Assembly: GCA_027314165.1 (NCBI GenBank)
Contig: DAHVCH010000010.1
Location: 1 to 64,000 of the forward strand
DNA from: Thermoplasmata archaeon
GTDB lineage: Archaea; Thermoplasmatota; Thermoplasmata; Lutacidiplasmatales; UBA184
DNA: 64,000 nucleotides
Direction: 5' to 3'
The notes below the pieces were generated by a model. The model was not told where the DNA came from, did not search any database, and saw only the letters and a program-made list of their open reading frames with translations. The position numbers were made by a program, and so were the translations under genes. Shown here piece by piece: positions 25,505 to 33,181 of this stretch (within the stretch, counting starts at the first letter, position 1; each line of letters opens with the position of its first letter).

Positions 25505-25587
25505 GCTGAGGTAGCCTAGCCCGGCAAGGCGCCGGCCTTGAAAGCCGGTGGGGCAACCCCTCGGGAGTTCAAATCTCCCCCTCAGCG
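25505..25587 (+). tRNA. tRNA-Ser (TGA anticodon)
   Basis: Class II tRNA. Acceptor GCTGAGG/CCTCAGC, anticodon stem CCGGC/GCCGG around CTTGAAA (anticodon TGA 25539-25541), a long variable arm GGGG-CAA-CCCC, and T arm GGGAG-TTCAAAT-CTCCC. Discriminator G. No CCA encoded and no intron. It decodes UCA (and UCN by wobble). Confidence 0.95.
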
Positions 25588-25673
25588 TGCTCCAGGGAGA
25601 GCCCGGGGGCCCTTCCTCGTCCCCCCCGCAGGGGGCCCGGGGGGGGTCTTTGCCCACCGTCCAAGGCGTGGAC

Positions 25674-25679
25674 TTATCC
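25674..25679 (+). promoter_or_regulatory. TTATCC promoter box before the LMW phosphatase-like gene
   Basis: TTATCC begins exactly 27 bases before GTG 25701, the same spacing as for mutS, and indicates a leaderless mRNA starting at that GTG. Confidence 0.5.
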
Positions 25680-25700
25680 TTTGAAGTTGTGGGGGATGCC

Positions 25701-26123
25701 GTGCCCACCTGCCTCTTCCTCTGCTCCGACCACGCGCTGACCTCGCGTCTCGCCGAGTCGCTCTTCAACGCCCAAGCTCCCCGAGGATGGCGCGCGACCT
25801 CGGCGGGACTGGTGGCGGCCTCCGAGCCCGACCCTCGGGCGGAGCGGACGCTCGCCTCCCTGGGCTATCGGGCCCCGGAGGCCGTCACGCGGGCGGTGGA
25901 GAAGGACCTCGTGAGCTTCATGCGCGTGGTCATCGCGGTCGCGCTCCCCACCGACGCGGCCCTTCCCGACTGGCTCACCCCCAAGATCGACCTGCGGGTC
26001 GAGATCGCGGACCCGAGACCGCTCCCGGAGGCCCAGCTCCAGGAGTGGATGACGCAGCTCAACCAGAAGATGGACGCCGTCCTCACGCTCTGCCGCGAGA
26101 GGACGCCGCGGCCTTTCGGCTGA
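25701..26123 (+). CDS. Low-molecular-weight tyrosine phosphatase/ArsC-like protein, catalytic loop degenerate
   Basis: 140 aa from GTG 25701 (GTG 25689 is also possible). The fold signature is clear: TCLFLCSDHALTSRLAESLF followed by WRATSAGL and a C-terminal helix. Aligned with the LMW-PTP/ArsC loop CxGNxCRSxMAE, the nucleophile Cys is kept (CSDHALTS), but Asn is His and the essential phosphate-binding Arg is Thr. The late catalytic DP pair appears only as ADPRP near residue 110. It is probably not an active phosphatase, perhaps a binding protein; a divergent active site cannot be excluded. It overlaps the convergent Nudix gene by 41 bases. Confidence 0.65.
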   Translation: MPTCLFLCSDHALTSRLAESLFNAQAPRGWRATSAGLVAASEPDPRAERTLASLGYRAPEAVTRAVEKDLVSFMRVVIAVALPTDAALPDWLTPKIDLRVEIADPRPLPEAQLQEWMTQLNQKMDAVLTLCRERTPRPFG

Positions 26124-26670
26124 GATGGGACGGCGGGCGCAGCCAGTCGTCGCGGAAGGCCGTCTCCTTCGGTAGGCCGCGGAACCACCGCGCCTCGGCG
26201 ATCTCCTCGGGCACGTTGGACCGGACCGTGCCGGAGGCCCGCCTTGCGGTGAACTGCAGGAAGTCCCACGCGATGGAGCCGCCGCCCCGCGGGCCCCGCA
26301 CCACCTCATGGTAGACCTTCCAGAGGCGGAGGTCGGAGATCCGGAGGTTCGTCTCCTCCTTGACCTCGCGCAGGGCGGCGGCGCGGGGGGACTCCCCCTC
26401 CTCCGCTCCCCCGCCCGGGACCACCCATCCCCGGGTCCAGGCCTTGCCGGGGGCCATGCGGACCAGAAGGACGCGGCCCCGGACGTCGTGGATCCGCACC
26501 GCGACGCCGAACCCTCCGCGGCGCGCCCGGCGGGCCGCGCTCTCGAACGCTTTCCGGGAGACCGTCCTCGACCGCTCGATCCACACCGCCCCTGGAGAGC
26601 GAGCGAACTCCCGAACGACCCCCGGGTCCGACGCCCCGCGCCCCCCCTTCGGCCGGCGTGAGCGCCCCAC
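26083..26670 (-). CDS. Nudix hydrolase
   Basis: 195 aa. The Nudix box GGAEEGESPRAAALREVKEE plus TNL fits GX5EX7REUXEEXGU, with Asn in place of the last Gly. The box lies near residue 86, inside the usual fold (GVAVRIHDVRGRVLLVRM before it, VYHEVVRGP after it). It hydrolyses a nucleoside-diphosphate-linked substrate that cannot be named from sequence. The N-terminal 50 residues are basic and may be partly untranslated. The 3' end overlaps the LMW phosphatase-like gene on the other strand. Confidence 0.85.
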   Translation of the reverse strand: MGRSRRPKGGRGASDPGVVREFARSPGAVWIERSRTVSRKAFESAARRARRGGFGVAVRIHDVRGRVLLVRMAPGKAWTRGWVVPGGGAEEGESPRAAALREVKEETNLRISDLRLWKVYHEVVRGPRGGGSIAWDFLQFTARRASGTVRSNVPEEIAEARWFRGLPKETAFRDDWLRPPSHLSRKAAASSRGRA

Positions 26671-26747
26671 GGTGAACCGGGAGCTCCCCCCCCGATTGAC
26701 GCTTCCGGTCGCCCTGCCCCGTCGGGTCTTCCGCGGCCGAAGGGGAA

Positions 26748-26753
26748 TTATCC
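26748..26753 (+). promoter_or_regulatory. TTATCC promoter box of the mutS operon
   Basis: TTATCC begins 27 bases before GTG 26775 inside a near-palindrome GGGGAATTATCCCC (26742-26755). It predicts a leaderless mutS-mutL operon transcript. Confidence 0.55.
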
Positions 26754-26774
26754 CCTCCTCCCGTCTCGGGCTTC

Positions 26775-29597
26775 GTGCCGGAACCCTCCCCCATGATGGC
26801 CCAGTACCGGGGGGTCAAGGACCGGTACCCGGGCCATCTCGTCCTCTTCCGGGTGGGGGACTTCTACGAGACCTTCGGGGAGGATGCCCAGCTGCTCTCC
26901 CGGGACGCGGAGGTGACCCTCACGAGCCGGCAGCTCGACCCCCAGGGCCAAAGGATCCCGCTTGCGGGCGTGCCCTACCACGCGGTCGAGGGATACCTGG
27001 CCAAGCTCGTGCGCAAGGGCCACCGCGTCGTCGTCGTCGACCAGATGGAGGATGCCCGGGCGGCCAAGGGCCTCGTCCGACGAGAGGTCACGCGCGTGGT
27101 CACTCCCGGCACGGTACTGGAGGAGACGCTCCTGCCCCACGGGGCCAACAACTTCCTGTGCACCTGGGGCGCCAGCGAAGGGGGTCCCCAAGAGGGGCCG
27201 GCGAAGGGGGAGTGGTGCGCCGCGCTCGTCGACATCTCGACGGGCGAGACGCTGCTCCGGGCGCGTCCTCTCGGAGAGGCCGTCTCCCTCTTCGAGGACC
27301 TTGCACCCTTCCAGCCCGCGGAGGTCCTTCTCCCGAGAGATGCGAAAGAGGGCGGGATCCCGCTGGAGGAGCTCTGCGCCGTGCACTGCCCGGGCTCGCG
27401 ACGGGCGGAAGCCCCGCTCCCCGCCGCGCTCACCGAGCTGCCCGCGCCCTGGCGGGAGGAGGCGGCCCGTTCCTCCGCCGTGGCCGACGCGCTCGGAAGG
27501 GCGGCGGCCTACGCGCGGGGGACGGAGCCCCGGATCCTGCCGTTCCTGGCCCCGCCCGTCTGGCGACGGAGCGGGGAGAGGATGGGACTGGACCTCAAGA
27601 CGCTCCGACACCTCGAGATCACGGAGCCGATGAACCCCGGGCCGGACCGGTCGCCGACCCTCCTAGACGTGGTGAACGAGGCCTTGACGGCTCCCGGCAG
27701 GAGGGCCGTCGAGATGTGGGTGCGCTCGCCCCTCTCCGACGTGCGGGCCATCGACGAGCGGCTGGATGCCGTCGAGGCCTTGCTCCAACAGCGGACGACG
27801 CTGCTGACCCTGACGGCCCGCCTCAAGGGGATCGGGGACGTCTCGAGGCTGACGGCGCGGCTGGTGGCCCGGCGCGGGGGCCCGCGGGAGCTCCTGCATC
27901 TCGCCCGGTCCCTGCAGGCCCTCCCCGAGCTCCGCGCCCTGCTGCTCTCCTCCCGCGAGGCGGGCGCGCTACCGGCGCTCCTGCAGACGATCCTCCAGGA
28001 CCTCGACCCGCGGTCGGCCCTGGCCGAGCGCCTGGGCAGCGCGGTCCGCCCCGACGCCCCCGCCCACGCTCGCGACGGGGGCGTCCTCCGCTCCGAGGCC
28101 TTCCCCGAGCTGGAGGCTTTGCGCTCGGTCGAACGTCGGGCGAGGGGGGCGCTCGCCGAGCTCGAGCAGCGCGAGGCCCAGGCGACCGGGATCAAGAGCC
28201 TGAAGATCGGCTACACCCAGGTCTTCGGCTACTACTTCGAGGTCACTCGCGCGCACCTCTCGAAGGTCCCGGAGGGCCGCTGGAGACGGAAGCAGACCCT
28301 CGCCGGGGGGGAACGGTTCACGAGCGAGGAGCTCTCCCACTGGGAGGCCGAGGTGCTCCAGGCCGAGGACCGTTCGCGCGTCCTGGAGACGAAGCTCTAC
28401 GAGCAGCTCCTGGAGGAGGTCGACCGGGAGGCGCCGTCGCTCCAGGCGACGAGCGAGGCCCTGGGTCGGCTGGACGCGGTCGCGAACTTCGCCCGCATCG
28501 CGCTAGAGCGCTCGTGGGTCCGGCCCCGCGTGCACGAGGGGACGCGGCTCAAGGTCCGCGAGGGCCGCCACCCGATCCTCGAGCGGACGCTCGGCCCCGC
28601 CTTCGTCCCCAACGACGTCGACCTCGACGCGGGGGAGGAGGGCCCCCGGCTGCTGCTCCTCACCGGTCCCAACATGGCCGGGAAGTCCACCTACATGCGG
28701 CAGGTGGGGCTCCTGGTCGTGCTGGCCCAGGCGGGCTCCTTCGTCCCCGCGAAGTACGCCGAGATCGGCCGGGTGAGCTCCCTGCACACCCGAATGGGCT
28801 TCACCGACGACATCGGTCGCGGGAAATCGAGCTTCATGGTGGAGATGAGCGAGGTGGCGGAGATCCTCGACCGCTCCGACGCCCGGAGCCTGGTCCTCCT
28901 GGACGAGGTGGGACGAGGCACCAGCACCTCCGACGGGCTCGCGCTCGCCTGGGGGGTCATCCGCTACCTTCACGACGGCAAGAGGGCCCGCTCGCTCGTC
29001 GCGACGCACTACCACGCGCTCACGGAGTTCGTGGACGGTCTCCCCGCGGCCCGGAACGCCCACCTGGCGGTCCGGGAGGAGAAGGGCCGGATCACGTTCC
29101 TGCGCACGCTCCTCCCCGGAGGGACGGAGAAGAGCTACGGTGTCCACGTCGCGCAGCTCGCCGGGGTCCCCGCCCCCGTGCTCGAGGAGGCGCGTCGGGT
29201 GCTGCGCCAGAGCGCCGCCGAACGGGCGCCGCCCACGGAGAAGGGACGGGGGGGCCGCCGACCTGGGCCATCCTCCTCCTCGGCCTCCGGGGGAGGTCGG
29301 TACACCCAGGCCCTCTTCCTCGACGACCCGGAGACCGAGCGGGGCCGGGAGCTCCTCCACGAGATCCGTGCGATCGACGTGGACCGGCTGACCCCGGTGG
29401 AGGCGCTGACCCGGCTCCACCAGATCGTTCAGCGGGCACGTCCCGAAGCGGCGGCTCGACGGGCGGGCAGCGGCGGGGAGGGACCCGAGGCCACCGACAC
29501 CGCCGACACCCCCGACACCACCGAAGCCCCCGAGGGTACCGGGACCTCCGGCCGAGAAGCCGAGCCCAGCGAGCCGAGGCGCACCCGCGGCGCGTGA
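26775..29597 (+). CDS. mutS: DNA mismatch repair protein MutS
   Basis: 940 aa. The mismatch-recognition domain has the FxE motif (FRVGDFYETFGEDA, about 24-37). The ATPase has Walker A TGPNMAGKST, Walker B SLVLLDEVGRGTSTSDG and the HYHALTE segment. It is a bacterial-type MutS1, which recognises base mismatches and small loops and recruits MutL. Such genes are patchy in archaea and usually explained by transfer from bacteria. The start is GTG 26775, supported by the promoter spacing; ATG 26793 is an internal alternative. The C-terminal 60 residues are Thr/Asp/Pro/Glu-rich low complexity. First gene of a four-gene unit. Confidence 0.95.
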   Translation: MPEPSPMMAQYRGVKDRYPGHLVLFRVGDFYETFGEDAQLLSRDAEVTLTSRQLDPQGQRIPLAGVPYHAVEGYLAKLVRKGHRVVVVDQMEDARAAKGLVRREVTRVVTPGTVLEETLLPHGANNFLCTWGASEGGPQEGPAKGEWCAALVDISTGETLLRARPLGEAVSLFEDLAPFQPAEVLLPRDAKEGGIPLEELCAVHCPGSRRAEAPLPAALTELPAPWREEAARSSAVADALGRAAAYARGTEPRILPFLAPPVWRRSGERMGLDLKTLRHLEITEPMNPGPDRSPTLLDVVNEALTAPGRRAVEMWVRSPLSDVRAIDERLDAVEALLQQRTTLLTLTARLKGIGDVSRLTARLVARRGGPRELLHLARSLQALPELRALLLSSREAGALPALLQTILQDLDPRSALAERLGSAVRPDAPAHARDGGVLRSEAFPELEALRSVERRARGALAELEQREAQATGIKSLKIGYTQVFGYYFEVTRAHLSKVPEGRWRRKQTLAGGERFTSEELSHWEAEVLQAEDRSRVLETKLYEQLLEEVDREAPSLQATSEALGRLDAVANFARIALERSWVRPRVHEGTRLKVREGRHPILERTLGPAFVPNDVDLDAGEEGPRLLLLTGPNMAGKSTYMRQVGLLVVLAQAGSFVPAKYAEIGRVSSLHTRMGFTDDIGRGKSSFMVEMSEVAEILDRSDARSLVLLDEVGRGTSTSDGLALAWGVIRYLHDGKRARSLVATHYHALTEFVDGLPAARNAHLAVREEKGRITFLRTLLPGGTEKSYGVHVAQLAGVPAPVLEEARRVLRQSAAERAPPTEKGRGGRRPGPSSSSASGGGRYTQALFLDDPETERGRELLHEIRAIDVDRLTPVEALTRLHQIVQRARPEAAARRAGSGGEGPEATDTADTPDTTEAPEGTGTSGREAEPSEPRRTRGA

Positions 29598-29652
29598 GCC
29601 CCCGGGAAAGGCTCTTGGGGGCGCCTCCCTCGACGCCCATCCCTCCTACGCG

Positions 29653-31554
29653 ATGACCGCAGGTGCAGGCCCCGACGCCCCCCCCGTCCCACCGAACCGG
29701 CCCCGCATCCGGAAGCTGGACGAGCGCACGATCCACGAGATCGCCGCCGGGGAGGTGATCGAGCGCCCCGCTTCCGTCGTGAAGGAGCTGGTGGAGAACG
29801 CGCTCGACGCCGGAGCCCACGAGGTCGGGGTCCGGGTCCGGTCCGGAGGCCTCGAGCTCATCGAGGTCGCCGACGATGGTTGCGGCCTCCTCCCCACCGA
29901 CCTCCCCGTCGCCTTCGAGCGGCACGCCACGAGCAAGCTCTCCGACGCCCGCGACCTTCCCACCGTCCGGACGCTCGGGTTCCGAGGGGAGGCGCTCGCG
30001 GCGATCGCCGCCGTGAGCCGCGTCACCCTGACGACGCGGACCCCGGGTTCTCCGGAAGGGTCCCGCCTGCGCGTGGAGGGCGGGGTCCAGAGCGAGGTCG
30101 AGCCGGCGGCGAGGTCCCTCGGGACAACGGTGGAGGTCCGCGACCTCTTCTTCAACACCCCGGCACGGCGCAAGTTCCTGCGGTCGGGCACGACGGAGGG
30201 CCTCCGCATCGTCGAGGTCCTGGAGGGGCTCTACCTCGCGCACCCGGACGTCTCCTTCCGCATCGCCCAGGACGACCGCCCCGAGGTCCGCTACCCCGCC
30301 TCGACCTCGCGAAAGGAGGCCGCGGCCCGGGTCTTCGGGGTCAGGTTCGTGGAGGGAGCGTTCGACTTCTCCGGAGCGGCCGGCCCGGGGCTCTGGGCGG
30401 AGGGGGTCGCCTCCCATCCGGCCTTCTCGCGAGGCACGGGCCGAGGGATCGTCCTATGCGTCGACGGGCGTGTCATCGCCTCGAAGGCGCTGCAGGACGG
30501 CGTGCGCTTCGCCTACCACGAGGTGCTGCCCTCCGGCCGGTTCCCCGTCGTACTGCTCCATCTGCGCACGGAGCCCGGGCGGGTCGACGTCAACGTCCAT
30601 CCCGCCAAGCGGGAGGTCCGGTTCGAGCGGGAGGGAGAGCTCCGCGACGCTCTCCAATCCCTCATCCGCTCGCGCCTGCGCGATCAGCCCCGGGACGCAC
30701 CGGCCCAGGGTCGGTTCCCCTCCTCGGGCCTCCCGAGCGGCAAGGAAGGCGCCGAATCCTCTCCTTCCTCCTCTTCCTCCCTCTCTCCCGGGCACCAAAC
30801 GCCCGACGAGCTCGGGCCCGTGCCGTTGACCCGGCCCCTGGGCTCGGAAGCGGGCATGGCTCCTCCCGCGGGAGTTCGCCCCTTCCTCTCGCCATCCGAG
30901 CGCCCCCTCGCTCTCACGAGGGCCCGACCGCTGGACGGAGCGGGTCCGCCCGTCGTCGTGGGAGCGACCGCGGTCCACCCGGGCCTGCTGGTGCTCGGAC
31001 AGGTCGGGGACCTCTACATCGTCGGCGAGTCGCAGTCCTCCCCGCGTGCCCTGGTCCTGGTCGATGCCCACGCCGCCTCCGAGCGCGTGCTCTACGAGCG
31101 TCTTCGCTCCGCCGAGCCTCCGGCCCGACAGGAGCTCCTCTCTCCCTTCGAGGTGGAGCTCACGCCGCGTCAGCGGGCGACCTTCGAGAGCTACGGCACG
31201 GAGCTGCTGCGCGCCGGCTTCGTGCTCGAGCCCTTCGGCCGGACGAGCTTCCGCCTTCGCTCCGTGCCCTTCTTCCGTGGTCACCGGGCGAAGCCGGAGG
31301 CCATCCTTCGGCTCCTGGACGAGCTCGCCGATTCGGGCCGAGGCTCCCCGCGCGACCCGCTCCGCGAGCGGGTGGCGAAGAGCGCCGCGTGCCACATGGC
31401 GATCCGAGGGGGCGACGTGCTCTCGATGAACGAGATGCACCGGCTGCTGGAGGACCTCTACGCCTGTCCGGAGAGCTTCACCTGCCCGCACGGGCGGCCC
31501 ATCATGCTCACGCTTCCCCGCGACCGGTTGGACCGGTGGTTCCTGCGACCATGA
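29653..31554 (+). CDS. mutL: DNA mismatch repair protein MutL with endonuclease motifs
   Basis: 633 aa. The N-terminal GHKL ATPase has ENALDAGA, DDGCGL and TLGFRGEALAAI. A Ser/Pro-rich linker (about 345-430) leads to a dimerisation/endonuclease domain. The metal motif usually written DQHAxxExxxxE reads DAHAASERVLYE (Gln replaced by Ala). ACHMAIRGG and CPHGRP near the C-terminus complete the zinc/metal site, so a nicking MutL is likely. It follows mutS by 55 bases. Its stop overlaps the next start (ATGA). Confidence 0.95.
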   Translation: MTAGAGPDAPPVPPNRPRIRKLDERTIHEIAAGEVIERPASVVKELVENALDAGAHEVGVRVRSGGLELIEVADDGCGLLPTDLPVAFERHATSKLSDARDLPTVRTLGFRGEALAAIAAVSRVTLTTRTPGSPEGSRLRVEGGVQSEVEPAARSLGTTVEVRDLFFNTPARRKFLRSGTTEGLRIVEVLEGLYLAHPDVSFRIAQDDRPEVRYPASTSRKEAAARVFGVRFVEGAFDFSGAAGPGLWAEGVASHPAFSRGTGRGIVLCVDGRVIASKALQDGVRFAYHEVLPSGRFPVVLLHLRTEPGRVDVNVHPAKREVRFEREGELRDALQSLIRSRLRDQPRDAPAQGRFPSSGLPSGKEGAESSPSSSSSLSPGHQTPDELGPVPLTRPLGSEAGMAPPAGVRPFLSPSERPLALTRARPLDGAGPPVVVGATAVHPGLLVLGQVGDLYIVGESQSSPRALVLVDAHAASERVLYERLRSAEPPARQELLSPFEVELTPRQRATFESYGTELLRAGFVLEPFGRTSFRLRSVPFFRGHRAKPEAILRLLDELADSGRGSPRDPLRERVAKSAACHMAIRGGDVLSMNEMHRLLEDLYACPESFTCPHGRPIMLTLPRDRLDRWFLRP

Positions 31555-32489
31555 CCGCCGATGCCGATTCCTCCCGCAGGTCACCCCCTCGTCCCCTCGT
31601 GGAGGGGCGGACCACCCTGCGGATGCTCGACGCCCAGGCCGACCGAGCGCAGGTCGACCGCCTCCTGGCGCGCGCCGTGCCGGGCGACTACCTCCTCTCG
31701 ATGCTCGACCGGTGGCTCGCCGTCGGAGGCGTGATGGGCGGGTTCGACGCGGACGAGCTCGTGGCCATCCAGCGCCTGGACGACCTCGGGGAGGGCGAAG
31801 GCTGGATCGGGGCGATCCGTGTCGCCCCCGAACGGCGCAGGGAGGGCTGGGGGCGCCGGCTGACCCAGTGGGCCATGGACGTCGCGAGGGGGATGGGGAT
31901 GAGCACGGTCCGTCTGGTGATCGAGGACGACAACGTCGCCTCGAGGGCCCTCGCGAAGAGCAGCGGGTTCCGCTCCGTCGCCTCCATGTCGCACTCGGTG
32001 GGGATCGCCCCCGCGGCCCCGAACGCCACCGGCCTCGCGGCCGCTTCCCTGAGACCGGTGGACCCCCGAGAGGTCCCCGACCCGCGCGAGCTTCGGGGCA
32101 TCCGGGCGATGAACGGCCTCCTGCTCATCACCACGCCTCGTCCGATGCGTTTCGTACGGGCGAGCCGGGAACGGCTGGTCCGGATGGCGGAGGCGGGTCA
32201 CCTTCTCGTCGCCGGGGACGACCTCCGCGCCGGGCTCTGCGTGGTCGGACCTCCCGGTCCGTCGAGCCGGGCGGAGAGTCGGGCGATGCGCCTCTTCGCT
32301 ACGCTCGGGGAGGACGACCTCGGGACCTTCGAGGCGGCCAGCGCCGCGTACCGGTCCGAGGGTGCGGAGCTCGAGGGGTTCCCTCCCATCGAGGGAGAAC
32401 GGCTCCCGCGCCTTCGCGCGGCGGGGTGGCGGTCGGGCGAGCACGCCTTCTGGGGCGAACAGGTCCAGCTCTACGAGGTCCGGACGTGA
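31551..32489 (+). CDS. GNAT-family acetyltransferase, possibly two-domain
   Basis: 312 aa in the mutSL operon. The first domain (to about 160) has the acetyl-CoA motif IRVAPERRREGWGRRLTQWA followed by VIEDDNVASRALAKSSGF. The second half (about 170-312) is another alpha/beta region without a clear acetyl-CoA motif and may be a degenerate GNAT repeat. ATG 31551 overlaps the mutL stop and the 3' end overlaps the next gene (GTGA), so it is coupled to both. No repair-related substrate is known; the context is the only link. Confidence 0.8.
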   Translation: MTADADSSRRSPPRPLVEGRTTLRMLDAQADRAQVDRLLARAVPGDYLLSMLDRWLAVGGVMGGFDADELVAIQRLDDLGEGEGWIGAIRVAPERRREGWGRRLTQWAMDVARGMGMSTVRLVIEDDNVASRALAKSSGFRSVASMSHSVGIAPAAPNATGLAAASLRPVDPREVPDPRELRGIRAMNGLLLITTPRPMRFVRASRERLVRMAEAGHLLVAGDDLRAGLCVVGPPGPSSRAESRAMRLFATLGEDDLGTFEAASAAYRSEGAELEGFPPIEGERLPRLRAAGWRSGEHAFWGEQVQLYEVRT

Positions 32490-33181
32490 GAGAAGAGGAG
32501 CTGCGTGCTCCCTTGGAGGCCCACCTGGCCCCGAGGGGGTTCCGGCTCCACTTCGACCCGGACGGATCCGGGTACTTCGACGCGGTCGCGCTCCGGGGGG
32601 AGGAGGTGGGGCTCGTCGAGCTCAAGGTCGCGGACTGGCGCCGGGTCTTCGAGCAGGCTCTCGTTCGGCGCGGCTGGGGAGACTGGGTCGCGGTGCTCCT
32701 GCCGCGTCGGAGCCTCGCGGAGAAGGTCCTCGGGCTGCGCGCGCCCCCGGCGGCCAAGGCCGTGGGGGTATGGTACCTCGAATCCGGCCAGGTCCAGGAA
32801 CTCCGCGAGGTCGGACCTTTCCCCGCCGCCCGAGAAGAGGAGGCGTTCGGCCCGCTCAAGCGCCACCTGGTCGAATCCCTCGCGATGCTCGAGAGCGGCC
32901 TGCTCCCCCCGGGAGTCGAGTGGCGCATCGTTCGTCGCCCCCGTCGTCGGGGCCCCCGCGGGCGACCGATCGACCCCCGCCTATGGAGGATCGAGGAGCT
33001 CGCCTCCGACCCGGATCCTGAGGCAGGGGGGTCGAGGGGTGCGGGTGGGGCCGAGAGCCCCGAGGACGCGGGGAGGTCCGAACGTGCCCAAGATGCAGGG
33101 GGGACGGAGGGCGCGCGTCGCGCGGGAGCCCCCGGGGGAAGCCCCGGGTCCGGTCCCGGCCGGGGGACATCTCCGTCCTAG
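32486..33181 (+). CDS. Unknown protein with a D...ELK nuclease-like motif, last gene of the mutSL unit
   Basis: 231 aa from GTG 32486. Residues about 24-47 read DGSGYFDAVALRGEEVGLVE then LKVADW, giving the spacing of a PD-(D/E)XK core: Asp in FDAVA, then ELK on the next strand, followed by the helix RRVFEQALVRRGW and the strand DWVAVLLPRR. This is how small RecB/archaeal Holliday-type nuclease folds look. The C-terminal 50 residues are Gly/Glu/Ala-rich low complexity. A mismatch-repair-linked nuclease is attractive but unproven. Its TAG stop overlaps the opposing glycosyltransferase stop by 3 bases (33178-33181). Confidence 0.6.
   Translation: MREEELRAPLEAHLAPRGFRLHFDPDGSGYFDAVALRGEEVGLVELKVADWRRVFEQALVRRGWGDWVAVLLPRRSLAEKVLGLRAPPAAKAVGVWYLESGQVQELREVGPFPAAREEEAFGPLKRHLVESLAMLESGLLPPGVEWRIVRRPRRRGPRGRPIDPRLWRIEELASDPDPEAGGSRGAGGAESPEDAGRSERAQDAGGTEGARRAGAPGGSPGSGPGRGTSPS

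Noticed and set aside
24674-25587. Functional link between Cgi121 and the two adjacent tRNA genes
   Set aside because: KEOPS modifies ANN-decoding tRNAs; Gly(TCC) and Ser(TGA) decode GGN and UCN, so adjacency is probably accidental.
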